From Bacteroidota bacterium (GTDB taxonomy: Bacteria; Bacteroidota; Bacteroidia; NS11-12g; UBA9320): a DNA stretch of 42,500 nt. Location: positions 1-42,500 of the forward strand of contig NVWV01000015.1 of NCBI GenBank assembly GCA_002746305.1, in the 5' to 3' direction. Shown piece after piece: positions 32,714-40,707 of the stretch. A program made the position numbers and the translations under genes. The notes under the pieces were generated by a model that worked only from the letters and a program-made list of their open reading frames with translations, did no database searches and had not been told where the DNA came from. Positions within the stretch are counted from its first letter, which is position 1. Each line of letters opens with the position of its first letter.

Positions 32714-33184
32714 TTATACTCTAAAGTGAGAGAACGCCTTGTTCGCGTCTGCCATCTTGTGTGTATCCTCTTTCTTCTTCACCGCAGCTCCTTCGCCTTT
32801 AGACGCAGCTAATATTTCTCCAGCCAACTTGTTAGCCATGGACTTTTCATTTCTCTTTCTAGAAAAATTAATCATCCATTTAACACCAAAAGAAACCTTT
32901 AAGTCAGGTTTTACTTCCATTGGTATTTGAAAAGTTGCTCCACCTACTCTACGGCTCTTTACCATAACTGAAGGCATCACATTATTCAATGCTTTTTTCC
33001 AAGTTTCTATTCCAGACTCTTCTTCTATCTTACCATCTACAATATCAATTGCATCGTAAAATATTTTACGAGCAGTTTCTTTTTTGCCTTGAATCATCAT
33101 GTTATTGATGAACTTAGCAACCAAAACATCATTAAACCTAGGATCTGGAACGATCTCTCTTTTTTTAGCTCTTGACTTTCTCAT
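32714..33184 (-). CDS. rpsG: 30S ribosomal protein S7
   Basis: The 156-residue product nucleates the 3' (head) domain of the small subunit and lines the E site. Typical parts are MRKSRAKKREIVPDPRFNDV, RRVGGATFQIPMEVKPDLKV and the C-terminal KKKEDTHKMADANKAFSHFR. Its ATG overlaps the rpsL stop by one base (TAATG), so the two are probably translated in a coupled way. Confidence 0.97.
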   Translation of the reverse strand: MRKSRAKKREIVPDPRFNDVLVAKFINNMMIQGKKETARKIFYDAIDIVDGKIEEESGIETWKKALNNVMPSVMVKSRRVGGATFQIPMEVKPDLKVSFGVKWMINFSRKRNEKSMANKLAGEILAASKGEGAAVKKKEDTHKMADANKAFSHFRV

Positions 33185-33567
33185 TATTTCTTAGCGTCTT
33201 TAGGGCGTTTAGCTCCATACTTACTTCTTCTTTGAGTTCTACCTTCTACACCGGCGGTATCCAATGCTCCACGAACAATATGATACCTCACACCTGGCAA
33301 ATCTTTCACTCTTCCACCTCTTACCAAAACAATACTATGTTCCTGTAAGTTGTGACCTTCTCCAGGGATATATGCATTAACCTCATTACCGTTCGTAAGC
33401 CTCACTCTCGCCACCTTTCTCATCGCAGAGTTAGGCTTCTTTGGAGTAGTAGTGTAGACTCTTGTACACACACCTCTTCGTTGAGGACACGCATCAAGTG
33501 CTCTCGACTTGCTTTTCTTAGTAAGTGACTTTCGTCCCTTACGTATTAATTGTTGTATTGTAGGCAT
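33184..33567 (-). CDS. rpsL: 30S ribosomal protein S12
   Basis: The 127-residue decoding-centre protein contains CPQRRGVCTRVYTTTPKKPN, with Lys43 in the TTPKKPNSA loop. The second loop, GGRVKDLPGVRYH, keeps its Lys. Both positions, where streptomycin-resistance changes arise in other bacteria, have the usual sensitive residue. It is first in the cluster. A consensus promoter (33598-33627) lies 30-60 bases upstream. Confidence 0.97.
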   Translation of the reverse strand: MPTIQQLIRKGRKSLTKKSKSRALDACPQRRGVCTRVYTTTPKKPNSAMRKVARVRLTNGNEVNAYIPGEGHNLQEHSIVLVRGGRVKDLPGVRYHIVRGALDTAGVEGRTQRRSKYGAKRPKDAKK

Positions 33568-33597
33568 ATTGTTCTATCCGTTTTCTAAAAAGGTCTG

Positions 33598-33627
33598 CAA
33601 AAGTAGTATTTATATATAAGTTTGCAA
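33598..33627 (-). promoter_or_regulatory. Main promoter of the ribosomal protein cluster
   Basis: On the minus strand TTG (33627-33625) and TACTTTTG (33605-33598) are 19 bases apart, an excellent match to the Bacteroidota -33/-7 consensus. The predicted start near 33592 leaves a leader of about 25 bases before rpsL, too short for a large regulatory structure. Confidence 0.8.
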
Positions 33628-33690
33628 GGCCTCTAAAGAAAAAAACAGAATATTATTTACGCCTTCCTTTTTTCGTGTATAAACAATCAA

Positions 33691-33719
33691 TTGCTTAGTT
33701 GAAATTCTACTTAATTTTG
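33691..33719 (+). promoter_or_regulatory. Promoter of the FemAB/GNAT-like gene
   Basis: TTG at 33691-33693 and TAATTTTG at 33712-33719 are separated by 18 bases, matching the -33/-7 pattern. Transcription would start near 33726, about 28 bases before the TTG start codon at 33754. It diverges from the rpsL promoter, about 64 bases between the two -33 boxes. Confidence 0.6.
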
Positions 33720-33753
33720 CTACCCATTATATCGGACTAAACACTAATAATCA

Positions 33754-34659
33754 TTGGGCAGGGAGTTTAATTTCATACAACACAATCAAATCAATAAGGA
33801 GAAATGGAATGCTCTTGTTGATCGAGCTGATAATGCATTAATATTTTGCTATTCCTGGTACTTGGATTCATTTTGCAAGTGGGATGCGGTAGTATTGGGA
33901 GACTATGATGGAGCAATTGCCCTTCCAATCTCAAAAAAAATGGGTTTTTCTAAACTATTTCAACCCAATTTTATCCAAAAAAACATTTGGTTTGGTACTG
34001 AACTAGATCCTAGTGATTTATTAAAACTCTGGACGATGATTTCTCGCAGGTCTACTTTAGTGCATTTCAATACGAACCTAAGACTTAATTTGAATGCCTC
34101 TAGCAGAGTTAACCTAACACTTCACTTAACAGATGCTCAAACTGTGAAGTTGGGCTACTCTAAAAGCCTGGTTAAGAATATTAACAAACATAAACCTAGC
34201 TTAACAATAAAGGAATCTAAGAATCCTTTAACAGCAATTGAACTATATAAAAATGCATACGGTCTTCTTAATCCTCAATTGAACAACTTGGATTATGATA
34301 AACTGCTGGCACTTTATGAAAGAAGGCCTACAAACTTTCTATGTATAGAAGTGACTGGTGAAGGACAGGTTCTTGCAGGGCTGGTTTTCGCAAAAGGAAA
34401 GAGAAGACTCCATTACATTCTCGGAGCCCCAAATTCCAAAGGCAGAAAAGCAAATGCCATTTCTGTTGCCATAGATTATATAATTGAAACATATGCCAAT
34501 CAAAGCTATATTTTGGACTTTGAAGGCTCTTCAATACCCTCTGTAAAGATGTTTTATGAATCCTTTGGAGCTCAGAACGAACCGTTCTACCAAATAGAAA
34601 CGAGTCCCAAATGGATGACCTTGTTGCAATTATTCTACAATAAGCTACTTAAATCGTAG
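33754..34659 (+). CDS. GNAT/FemAB-like acyltransferase domain protein, function unknown
   Basis: The 301-residue product resembles the GNAT-fold family related to FemAB aminoacyl transferases. The C-terminal half contains CIEVTGEGQVLAGLVFAKGK, RRLHYILGAPNSKGRKANA and YILDFEGSSIPSVKMFYESF, the segment typical of this family; the acyl carrier is not identifiable. The N-terminal half (SWYLDSFCKWDAVVLGDYDG) is the matching first lobe. The start is a TTG: an in-frame stop lies six bases upstream and no ATG occurs before the first domain. It has its own promoter. Its 3' end overlaps the convergent bshB1 gene by 25 bases, with a hairpin in the overlap. Confidence 0.65.
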   Translation: MGREFNFIQHNQINKEKWNALVDRADNALIFCYSWYLDSFCKWDAVVLGDYDGAIALPISKKMGFSKLFQPNFIQKNIWFGTELDPSDLLKLWTMISRRSTLVHFNTNLRLNLNASSRVNLTLHLTDAQTVKLGYSKSLVKNINKHKPSLTIKESKNPLTAIELYKNAYGLLNPQLNNLDYDKLLALYERRPTNFLCIEVTGEGQVLAGLVFAKGKRRLHYILGAPNSKGRKANAISVAIDYIIETYANQSYILDFEGSSIPSVKMFYESFGAQNEPFYQIETSPKWMTLLQLFYNKLLKS

Positions 34660-35348
34660 CTTAATGGACCCTGGGACGTAAACCCCTCGCCAAATTCTAC
34701 ACCTATTGATTCTCCCATCTCCCTTCCTCTGGCTACAAGAAAATCTAAAAATCTCTTACTACTAATGGGTGTTTCTGATTCCTGTGAGTCAGGATTATAA
34801 AATTGTGTCTTATAGGCAAGGACACTCTGCATTTTTCTATCATGATAAGGTGTCACATCTACGACAAAATCTGGGACAATATGATAATGCTGTATGTAAT
34901 TATATAAATGTTTTGGTCGCCAAGCCTCTTGATCTCTACCATCTAAACTTGATTTAATTTTCTCCAAACCAGAGAGAAAATAAGCCTCTTTAATAAGCTG
35001 AGCACCTTTTGGATGGTCTATGTGCCTATCTTCAATTGCGTTTGCAAGAACCAAGGAGGGTTTATATTTTCGAATTACTTCAACTACCTTAAGTCTATTC
35101 TCATTATTCAATTCAAATAAACCATCACCTAGATTTAAATTTAAACGAACATCCAATCCCAATATTTCAGAAGCATCTGAGGATTCCTTGTATCTAGTTT
35201 CCTTTGTTCCTCTAGTTCCTAACTCTCCCTCAGTAAGATCTATAACTCCAACTTTCTTGCCTTCATTTATTAACCTTAGTAAGGTGCCTGAGCAAGCTAA
35301 CTCAACATCATCAGGGTGAGCCCCAAAAGCTAAAACGTCTAATTTCAT
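34635..35348 (-). CDS. bshB1: Bacillithiol biosynthesis deacetylase BshB1
   Basis: The 237-residue LmbE-like zinc hydrolase removes the acetyl group from GlcNAc-malate, the second step of bacillithiol synthesis. Metal and catalytic residues are visible: His11, Asp13 and Asp14 (GAHPDDVE), His109-x-Asp111-His112 (EDRHIDHPKG). HYHIVPDFVVDVTPYHDRKM and YKTQFYNPDS are typical BshB1 segments, separating it from other LmbE enzymes. bshA and bshC are not in the window. It is last in the porZ-recO-DUF4294-bshB1 operon, 26 bases after its neighbour. Confidence 0.9.
   Translation of the reverse strand: MKLDVLAFGAHPDDVELACSGTLLRLINEGKKVGVIDLTEGELGTRGTKETRYKESSDASEILGLDVRLNLNLGDGLFELNNENRLKVVEVIRKYKPSLVLANAIEDRHIDHPKGAQLIKEAYFLSGLEKIKSSLDGRDQEAWRPKHLYNYIQHYHIVPDFVVDVTPYHDRKMQSVLAYKTQFYNPDSQESETPISSKRFLDFLVARGREMGESIGVEFGEGFTSQGPLSYDLSSLL
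34641..34663. terminator. Stem-loop in the overlap of two convergent genes
   Basis: TAAGCTAC and GTAGCTTA form a perfect 8-bp stem with a 7-base loop. It lies across the stop codon of the GNAT-like gene and inside the last codons of bshB1. No T-run follows on either strand, so it is a possible bidirectional terminator or 3'-end stabiliser rather than a classical one. Confidence 0.4.
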
Positions 35349-35374
35349 TTCTATTTTTGATAAACAAATGGTAT

Positions 35375-35947
35375 CTACTCTAGTTTTGCATTTTTAATAA
35401 TATGCTCAATTTGATAGTCTTCTATTGGATCAAATTTTGTATCAATATCCGCATTGTACATTTTAGCCCACATTCCATAAAACATAGTACTTGCACTGCC
35501 TCGATACTTTTTCAGTATCTCATAAGTTGTATTTCCTGTTTCCCTATGAATAAGCTTAATTAGCAGCTTTCCCTGAGATGAACTTAATTTTTTAAGTTGA
35601 GCAATAAACTCAACTTTAATTGCATCTTCCGTTGCTTTGATATACTTTTTCTTTGCCTTTTTACTACTTAGTTGATTCAAATTATCTTCCATCATTTGCA
35701 GTCTAAAAGCTGCCAGTTTTGCATATGGCATTACTTTCTTAACATTACGTACAAGTTTTAGATAAGCTTCCTTTTCATCCTTCGAGTTAAATTCTTTTAG
35801 AATAAATTCGTCAAATGAATAAACATAAAAAGTGTCTCCATCCATGTACACTTTTCTCAAGATCATTGCTGAGTCTTCATGTACTACTTGACCGTAACTA
35901 GCTAAAGTCATAATAATTAGGCTTACTAATGCTATTGTCTTTCTCAT
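35375..35947 (-). CDS. DUF4294-family exported protein
   Basis: The 190-residue product begins with a signal peptide (MRKTIALVSLIIMTLASYGQ). The rest fits the DUF4294 family, common in Bacteroidota and without known function. Recognisable parts are MDGDTFYVYSFDEFILKEF, YLKLVRNVKKVMPYAKLAAF and LLIKLIHRETGNTTYEILKK. The body is mostly helical and Lys-rich; I see no catalytic motif. It lies between recO and bshB1. The link to porZ suggests cell-envelope work, but this is inference. Confidence 0.75.
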   Translation of the reverse strand: MRKTIALVSLIIMTLASYGQVVHEDSAMILRKVYMDGDTFYVYSFDEFILKEFNSKDEKEAYLKLVRNVKKVMPYAKLAAFRLQMMEDNLNQLSSKKAKKKYIKATEDAIKVEFIAQLKKLSSSQGKLLIKLIHRETGNTTYEILKKYRGSASTMFYGMWAKMYNADIDTKFDPIEDYQIEHIIKNAKLE

Positions 35948-35978
35948 ACTATTACAAACATATTCAAACCCTGTGCCA

Positions 35979-36689
35979 TTAGCTTAACAGTTCTGAAAGT
36001 ATTTCAACCGATTTAATCTTTTTATTTTTCGTAACGTGATACTGATAATATCTTATTAACGCATCTAGGACTTCCCTCTTATGGTTAGCATTTATCTTTA
36101 GCCTATTCAGTTCTTTTTTTTGCAGAAAACGAGATAATAGATTTGATATATCTGGAGATAATGTTTGAAGACTCATCTCAGCCACAAATACCCCTTCATC
36201 TATACTAAAGTAGGGTGTACGTGCAGAAAACTCACCTTGAGGTTCCACACCTAAATGATAGCTCAATTCTGTAAGAAACAATATAGGGACAAATTTGGGA
36301 GCACTTTCATTTTCCAATTGCAAAATTTGATGTTCAATGAAATCGAAAAGTTCTTCTTCACATTGTTCTTCAGTAATACAATGATTTAAAATCTCTACTA
36401 AGAAAAGTGCAATTGTCCTTTTTAATATATTTTCTTGGATTTCAATCAATAAAGGAACATTCTTCAACTCCTTTATTCTGTTAATATTTGCATTTGCCTT
36501 TTCATAGACATCCATTTGTACTATGGAAAGAGGCTGAACCATGGAAGGTCTAATTGCGGATTTCCCTTTCCTAATACTTTGCAAAATGTAGGTACGCATG
36601 CCGTACTCCCGCGTATACATTTTACTTATTACGCTATTTTCGCTGTAATTAGTGTTTTTAAGAACAATTGCTTTTGTTTTTACAATCAT
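35979..36689 (-). CDS. recO: DNA repair protein RecO
   Basis: The 236-residue product helps RecR load RecA on SSB-coated single strands in gap repair. It has an N-terminal OB fold (VKTKAIVLKNTNYSENSVIS, KMYTREYGMRTYILQSIRKG) and a helical C-terminal part. The four-cysteine zinc site of many RecO proteins is absent, as is usual in this phylum. It starts four bases after the porZ stop, a pairing seen across Bacteroidota. Confidence 0.88.
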   Translation of the reverse strand: MIVKTKAIVLKNTNYSENSVISKMYTREYGMRTYILQSIRKGKSAIRPSMVQPLSIVQMDVYEKANANINRIKELKNVPLLIEIQENILKRTIALFLVEILNHCITEEQCEEELFDFIEHQILQLENESAPKFVPILFLTELSYHLGVEPQGEFSARTPYFSIDEGVFVAEMSLQTLSPDISNLLSRFLQKKELNRLKINANHKREVLDALIRYYQYHVTKNKKIKSVEILSELLS

Positions 36690-36693
36690 AGTA

Positions 36694-38943
36694 CTAACGT
36701 ACTATTAGCAACTTGGATACAAGTGCATCTGCATCATCCTTGTTGGCAGAGAAAATAAGATAGACTCCTGTTTGAGGTTTCTCGCCATTAAAGTTTCGTC
36801 CGTCCCATACAGCAGTTCCTCCGGTGGCTATGAGTTCGTACACAACCCTACCTGCAACATCTGCAATTTTAACAGTTGCATCTTCAGGTAAGCCTGTTAT
36901 TGTAATAGGACCTTCATAATTTGGATGCACTGGGTTGGGAAATACAAGCGTATTGCTATGAAAATCATTTGCCTCCGTAGCATCCCCTCGAAAAGATGCG
37001 ATTCCACAATTTGTTCCAAAGAACACTTCTCCAGTATTCGGAACTATTCCAATGCAATTAACAACATTACAGGGTAATGGACTATTTTCTTTTGTTAAAT
37101 GCATTATAACTTCTGAACCATCTTCCTTCACTAACCATGCACCATTATTAGTTGCTACCCATTTCCTATTAGCTCCATCTATTTTGATATCATTAATAAC
37201 CTCATTCCCAAGTAGGAAACCTATATCATTTCCGTCATCTATTATTATTTGCTGGGCATCTGCATTTACACCTCCGTCAAAAACCAAACTTGGATTATAA
37301 AAAACGGCTATTCCTTCTTCCGTTCCTACCCAAATCTCTCCGTCTTTGTCAAGAGCAATTGCCTTAACATTATTATTTGGTAATCCCCCTAAGTTCTTAC
37401 CTGTACTCAAAAATCTCTTTTGCAAGACTCCACTACCATCCTCTTTAATAGCCAATAGACCCACACTAGCGGTACGAGGTACTAACATCCACACCTGATC
37501 AAAATCATCAACAATCATCTCACCCAACCTTCTATTCCCAACATTAAAATCCTCCCAAGTTCCATCCTTACGTCTTACAACTAAAGACCTTTCTGTTTCA
37601 AAATTTGCTATCCAGAGATTTTCTTTACTGTCCATCGCAAGACCAAATGCTACATCTCTATCGCCTGGAGCTTGCTTAATTGTACTGTTTGTATGATCGT
37701 ACTTTACCTGTGGTACATTGTCTACTATTTGCACTATTCCACTGCCAAAACTTCCTAACCAAACTTCATTTTTATCTGGTAAAACCAAGATATTAGTAAG
37801 ATCCAACATTGAACCCACTATTGGATTATCTATTTTATTACTATTTGTCCAATTTCCATCTTCATATACATAGTAACCATAATCGAAAAAATTAGGTCCG
37901 AACGCAGTTGTATGCCCCCCAGATGTAACCCACATTTTATTACCCTGACCTACCATATCAAAACTAGAAAGAGCAAAAGGTCCTGCTGGAGTAAGAGAAC
38001 TAGACTTCCCATCCGCAGCGTTCTTAATCAACCCTCTGTAAAAACCTCCAAACCAAACACTTTCTTGAAAATCTGTAATTGCAAACTGCATAAAAGGGTC
38101 ACCTCTCTCTTCAAAAATTTCATTTTGATCCATAAGAGCAATTCCTTCCCATCTGCAAATAACAAGTTTATCGTGACTAGAGACTAAACTCTTGTAGCCC
38201 AGTCTATCTCCACCTTCAACTTCTAAATATGTACCATTGACGTATGAATATAACATACTGTCATGAGTAAAATATAGTTTACCATTAAACACCTCCATTA
38301 GCTCAACTGAATCATAGGTAGTATTTGTTTTCCAGCTCGAAAAATTCTTTAGATTGACACTATTGTCATAAGCAGGTGCACTCTTTATACCCTCCGGAGT
38401 CGCTAAAAACAGACTATCATTCAAAATACCCAACGTTTTAACAGAAAGTGAAGTTCCTCCAGCACCCAAATTTTGATAGTCATCAACTGTAACTTCCAAA
38501 TCAATATCAATTATCACAACCCCAAAACTAGTTGCAAAATAGGCCCTATTATCAAAAATCTTGATGTCAAGAATATCTTTTAATCCGGCTAAAGGATTGC
38601 GTTTGATGATATCAAAATTTATTATCTGATTCCCTTTAAGTAGATCTATATTTCCATTCGCATAACCAATTACTAAAGTCTCAAATTCTGTGGAATATGC
38701 AATTCTCGAGACTTCAGATTCTGCAAACCCATCAACTTTTGTTAACAGATCTACCTCTCCGCTTAATAAATCAAATTTATAGACTCCAAGATCTGCTCTC
38801 ACAAAAAGACTTGTCTTACTCTCAACTATCTGCTCTACGCTATTATAAGGCAGGTGCATACGCCAAGTGTAAGTAGGTGTATTATTCTGCGCCATAACTC
38901 CCATGGACACTAGGATTAAACAAATAGAAAAAAGGTGTTTCAT
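36694..38943 (-). CDS. porZ: Type IX secretion system protein PorZ (beta-propeller with sorting domain)
   Basis: The 749-residue product has a signal peptide (MKHLFSICLILVSMGVMAQ). A long run of propeller blades of the two-component-regulator type follows (KDGEIWVGTEEGIAVF; RKWVATNNGAWLVKEDG). It ends in a type A sorting domain (LVFPNPVHPNYEGPITITG, PQTGVYLIF). PorZ is a surface component of the type IX secretion attachment complex. The start is the ATG at 38943; a TTG 18 bases upstream lies inside the promoter box and is rejected. It is first in an operon with recO, the DUF4294 gene and bshB1. Confidence 0.88.
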   Translation of the reverse strand: MKHLFSICLILVSMGVMAQNNTPTYTWRMHLPYNSVEQIVESKTSLFVRADLGVYKFDLLSGEVDLLTKVDGFAESEVSRIAYSTEFETLVIGYANGNIDLLKGNQIINFDIIKRNPLAGLKDILDIKIFDNRAYFATSFGVVIIDIDLEVTVDDYQNLGAGGTSLSVKTLGILNDSLFLATPEGIKSAPAYDNSVNLKNFSSWKTNTTYDSVELMEVFNGKLYFTHDSMLYSYVNGTYLEVEGGDRLGYKSLVSSHDKLVICRWEGIALMDQNEIFEERGDPFMQFAITDFQESVWFGGFYRGLIKNAADGKSSSLTPAGPFALSSFDMVGQGNKMWVTSGGHTTAFGPNFFDYGYYVYEDGNWTNSNKIDNPIVGSMLDLTNILVLPDKNEVWLGSFGSGIVQIVDNVPQVKYDHTNSTIKQAPGDRDVAFGLAMDSKENLWIANFETERSLVVRRKDGTWEDFNVGNRRLGEMIVDDFDQVWMLVPRTASVGLLAIKEDGSGVLQKRFLSTGKNLGGLPNNNVKAIALDKDGEIWVGTEEGIAVFYNPSLVFDGGVNADAQQIIIDDGNDIGFLLGNEVINDIKIDGANRKWVATNNGAWLVKEDGSEVIMHLTKENSPLPCNVVNCIGIVPNTGEVFFGTNCGIASFRGDATEANDFHSNTLVFPNPVHPNYEGPITITGLPEDATVKIADVAGRVVYELIATGGTAVWDGRNFNGEKPQTGVYLIFSANKDDADALVSKLLIVR

Positions 38944-38958
38944 TGGTAATTTGGTAAA

Positions 38959-38966
38959 CAAAGCTA
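38959..38966 (-). promoter_or_regulatory. -7 box of the porZ operon
   Basis: On the minus strand TAGCTTTG fits TAnnTTTG and ends 15 bases before the porZ ATG. The leader would be about 10 bases. It diverges from lipA; no clear -33 TTG is present. Confidence 0.5.
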
Positions 38967-39040
38967 ACGATTGTAAATGATGTTTTCTTATATGTATTTA
39001 TAAATATGGTATTAATATGTAATAAGTACAATTGACCATA

Positions 39041-39048
39041 TAAATTTG
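39041..39048 (+). promoter_or_regulatory. -7 box of the lipA operon
   Basis: TAAATTTG fits TAnnTTTG and ends eight bases before the lipA ATG, so the message would be leaderless or nearly so. No -33 box is seen at the right spacing. Confidence 0.5.
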
Positions 39049-39056
39049 TACAATAA

Positions 39057-39965
39057 ATGGCGAATAAAATAGAAAATAAACCGCTTGTTAAAATAAAACA
39101 GAATAAAAGAGTAAAGCCTGATTGGCTTAAAACTCAGATTCCAGGTGATGGTAAATATTCTGAAATGCTTAAGTTGGTAAAGCAGAATCAGTTACATACT
39201 ATATGTGAGAGTGGTAAGTGTCCTAATATTGGTGAATGTTGGGGTGCAGGGACAGCGACATTTATGATTTCGGGCAATACCTGTACCCGAAGTTGTCAAT
39301 TTTGTAATGTTGCAACTGGTGCTGGAGATAAATTAGACCCCTTAGAGCCCTTTAAAATAGCTCAATCAATAAATATTATGGGGATTAAACATGCTGTTAT
39401 TACTAGTGTTGACCGTGATGATTTAGAAGATGGAGGAAGCGGCCATTGGGCTAAGACTATTTCAACTATACGAGAGTTCAATCCTGAGACGACTTTAGAG
39501 ACTCTAATACCAGACTTTCAAGGTAAGCCAGAGCAATTGGACACCATAATTGAAGTGCACCCAGAAATAGTGTCTCACAATATTGAGACAGTAAGAAGAT
39601 TGACCAAAGAAATACGAGTACAAGCTAAGTATGATAGGTCTATGTTCGTTCTCAAATACCTAAAAGAGAAAGGCATGAAAACCAAAAGTGGTATCATGTG
39701 TGGAATGGGAGAAGCTGAGGATGAAATTTTAGAAACTATGCATGACTTAAAAGATTCTGGAGTAGACATTATTACTCTAGGTCAGTATCTGCAACCAACT
39801 CCAAGGCACTTAAAGGTTGCAGAATATGTTCATCCCGATATTTTCGCCATGTACAAACGAGAAGGTCAACGAATGGGATTTCAGTATATTGAAAGTGGGC
39901 CATTGGTACGATCAAGTTATCATGCTGAAAAACATTTGACTTCAGATGGATCCAAAGTTTTATAA
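39057..39965 (+). CDS. lipA: Lipoyl synthase
   Basis: The 302-residue radical SAM enzyme inserts two sulfur atoms into protein-bound octanoyl groups to make lipoate for pyruvate and 2-oxoglutarate dehydrogenases and glycine cleavage. Both iron-sulfur clusters are complete: the auxiliary one, consumed as sulfur donor, at Cys50, Cys55, Cys61 (CESGKCPNIGEC); the SAM-binding one at Cys76, Cys80, Cys83 (CTRSCQFC). The C-terminal RSSYHAEK supplies the serine ligand. It starts at the ATG directly after a promoter box. Its 3' end overlaps the next gene by 20 bases in another frame. Confidence 0.97.
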   Translation: MANKIENKPLVKIKQNKRVKPDWLKTQIPGDGKYSEMLKLVKQNQLHTICESGKCPNIGECWGAGTATFMISGNTCTRSCQFCNVATGAGDKLDPLEPFKIAQSINIMGIKHAVITSVDRDDLEDGGSGHWAKTISTIREFNPETTLETLIPDFQGKPEQLDTIIEVHPEIVSHNIETVRRLTKEIRVQAKYDRSMFVLKYLKEKGMKTKSGIMCGMGEAEDEILETMHDLKDSGVDIITLGQYLQPTPRHLKVAEYVHPDIFAMYKREGQRMGFQYIESGPLVRSSYHAEKHLTSDGSKVL

Positions 39966-40707
39966 GGAGTACTATACTCTCGAAAGAAGTCACTGGTGGT
40001 TTAAAGCTAGACTTGTAATTCTTGAATCCGTTTTAAAAAACATTATACTTAAAAAATATAATAACAGGATCAAGGTTCTCAATGTTGGTGTGGCAACAGG
40101 TGCTACTACTGAAATGTTGATGAAATATTCTGATGTTACTTCCCTGGAGTACGACAAGGATTGTTGTGATTTTTTGAAGGAAAAGACTGGCATACAGGCT
40201 GTTAATGCCAGCTTAACGGATTTACCTTTTAAGGATAATGAATTTGACTTAATTTGTGCTTTTGATGTCATTGAACATATCGAAAATGATTCTCTTGCCA
40301 TAGCTGAAATCAACCGAGTTCTAAAACCCAAAGCATATTATTTCATTACTGTCCCTGCATTTCAGTTTTTATGGAGCAACCATGATGTTATAAACCATCA
40401 TTTTAGAAGATATACTAAATCAGGAATTAATGATTTGTTTGAATCTCATAAGTTCACTATTGACTATAGCACCTATTTTAATTTCTGGCTATTTTTTCCA
40501 ATAGCTCTTGTTCGATTTCTTCTTAACTTAATACCAAAGAAATCCAAAGAAATCACTTCCGGATCTGACAATGAAGGACTTAATTCATCAGGAATTATTA
40601 ACTCAATACTTTTCAGAATTTTCAGGTCTGAAAAGATACTAATAAATCGAAAAATCAAATTTCCAGTTGGAGTGTCAATCTTGTCAATAGGTCAAAAAGT
40701 AAACTAG
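39946..40707 (+). CDS. SAM-dependent class I methyltransferase, substrate unknown
   Basis: The 253-residue product has the N-terminal MDPKFYKEYYTLERSHWWF pattern common in sugar- or polysaccharide-linked methyltransferases. Motif I is VLNVGVATGATTEML (residues ~44-58), an acidic residue follows at Glu68, and motif IV/post-I is FDLICAFDVIEHIEND. A hydrophobic C-terminal stretch (FNFWLFFPIALVRFLLNLI) may bind a membrane or lipid-linked substrate. It overlaps lipA by 20 bases and the following membrane-protein gene by one base (TAGTG). Its partner is therefore probably the YfhO-like protein rather than lipoate. Confidence 0.8.
   Translation: MDPKFYKEYYTLERSHWWFKARLVILESVLKNIILKKYNNRIKVLNVGVATGATTEMLMKYSDVTSLEYDKDCCDFLKEKTGIQAVNASLTDLPFKDNEFDLICAFDVIEHIENDSLAIAEINRVLKPKAYYFITVPAFQFLWSNHDVINHHFRRYTKSGINDLFESHKFTIDYSTYFNFWLFFPIALVRFLLNLIPKKSKEITSGSDNEGLNSSGIINSILFRIFRSEKILINRKIKFPVGVSILSIGQKVN

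Noticed and set aside
33568..33753. RNA leader or riboswitch before rpsL
   Set aside because: The promoter predicts a leader of about 25 bases, too short for a structured switch.
38944..38961. TTG start six codons upstream of porZ
   Set aside because: That codon lies within the -7 promoter box, and the ATG at 38943 begins a normal signal peptide.
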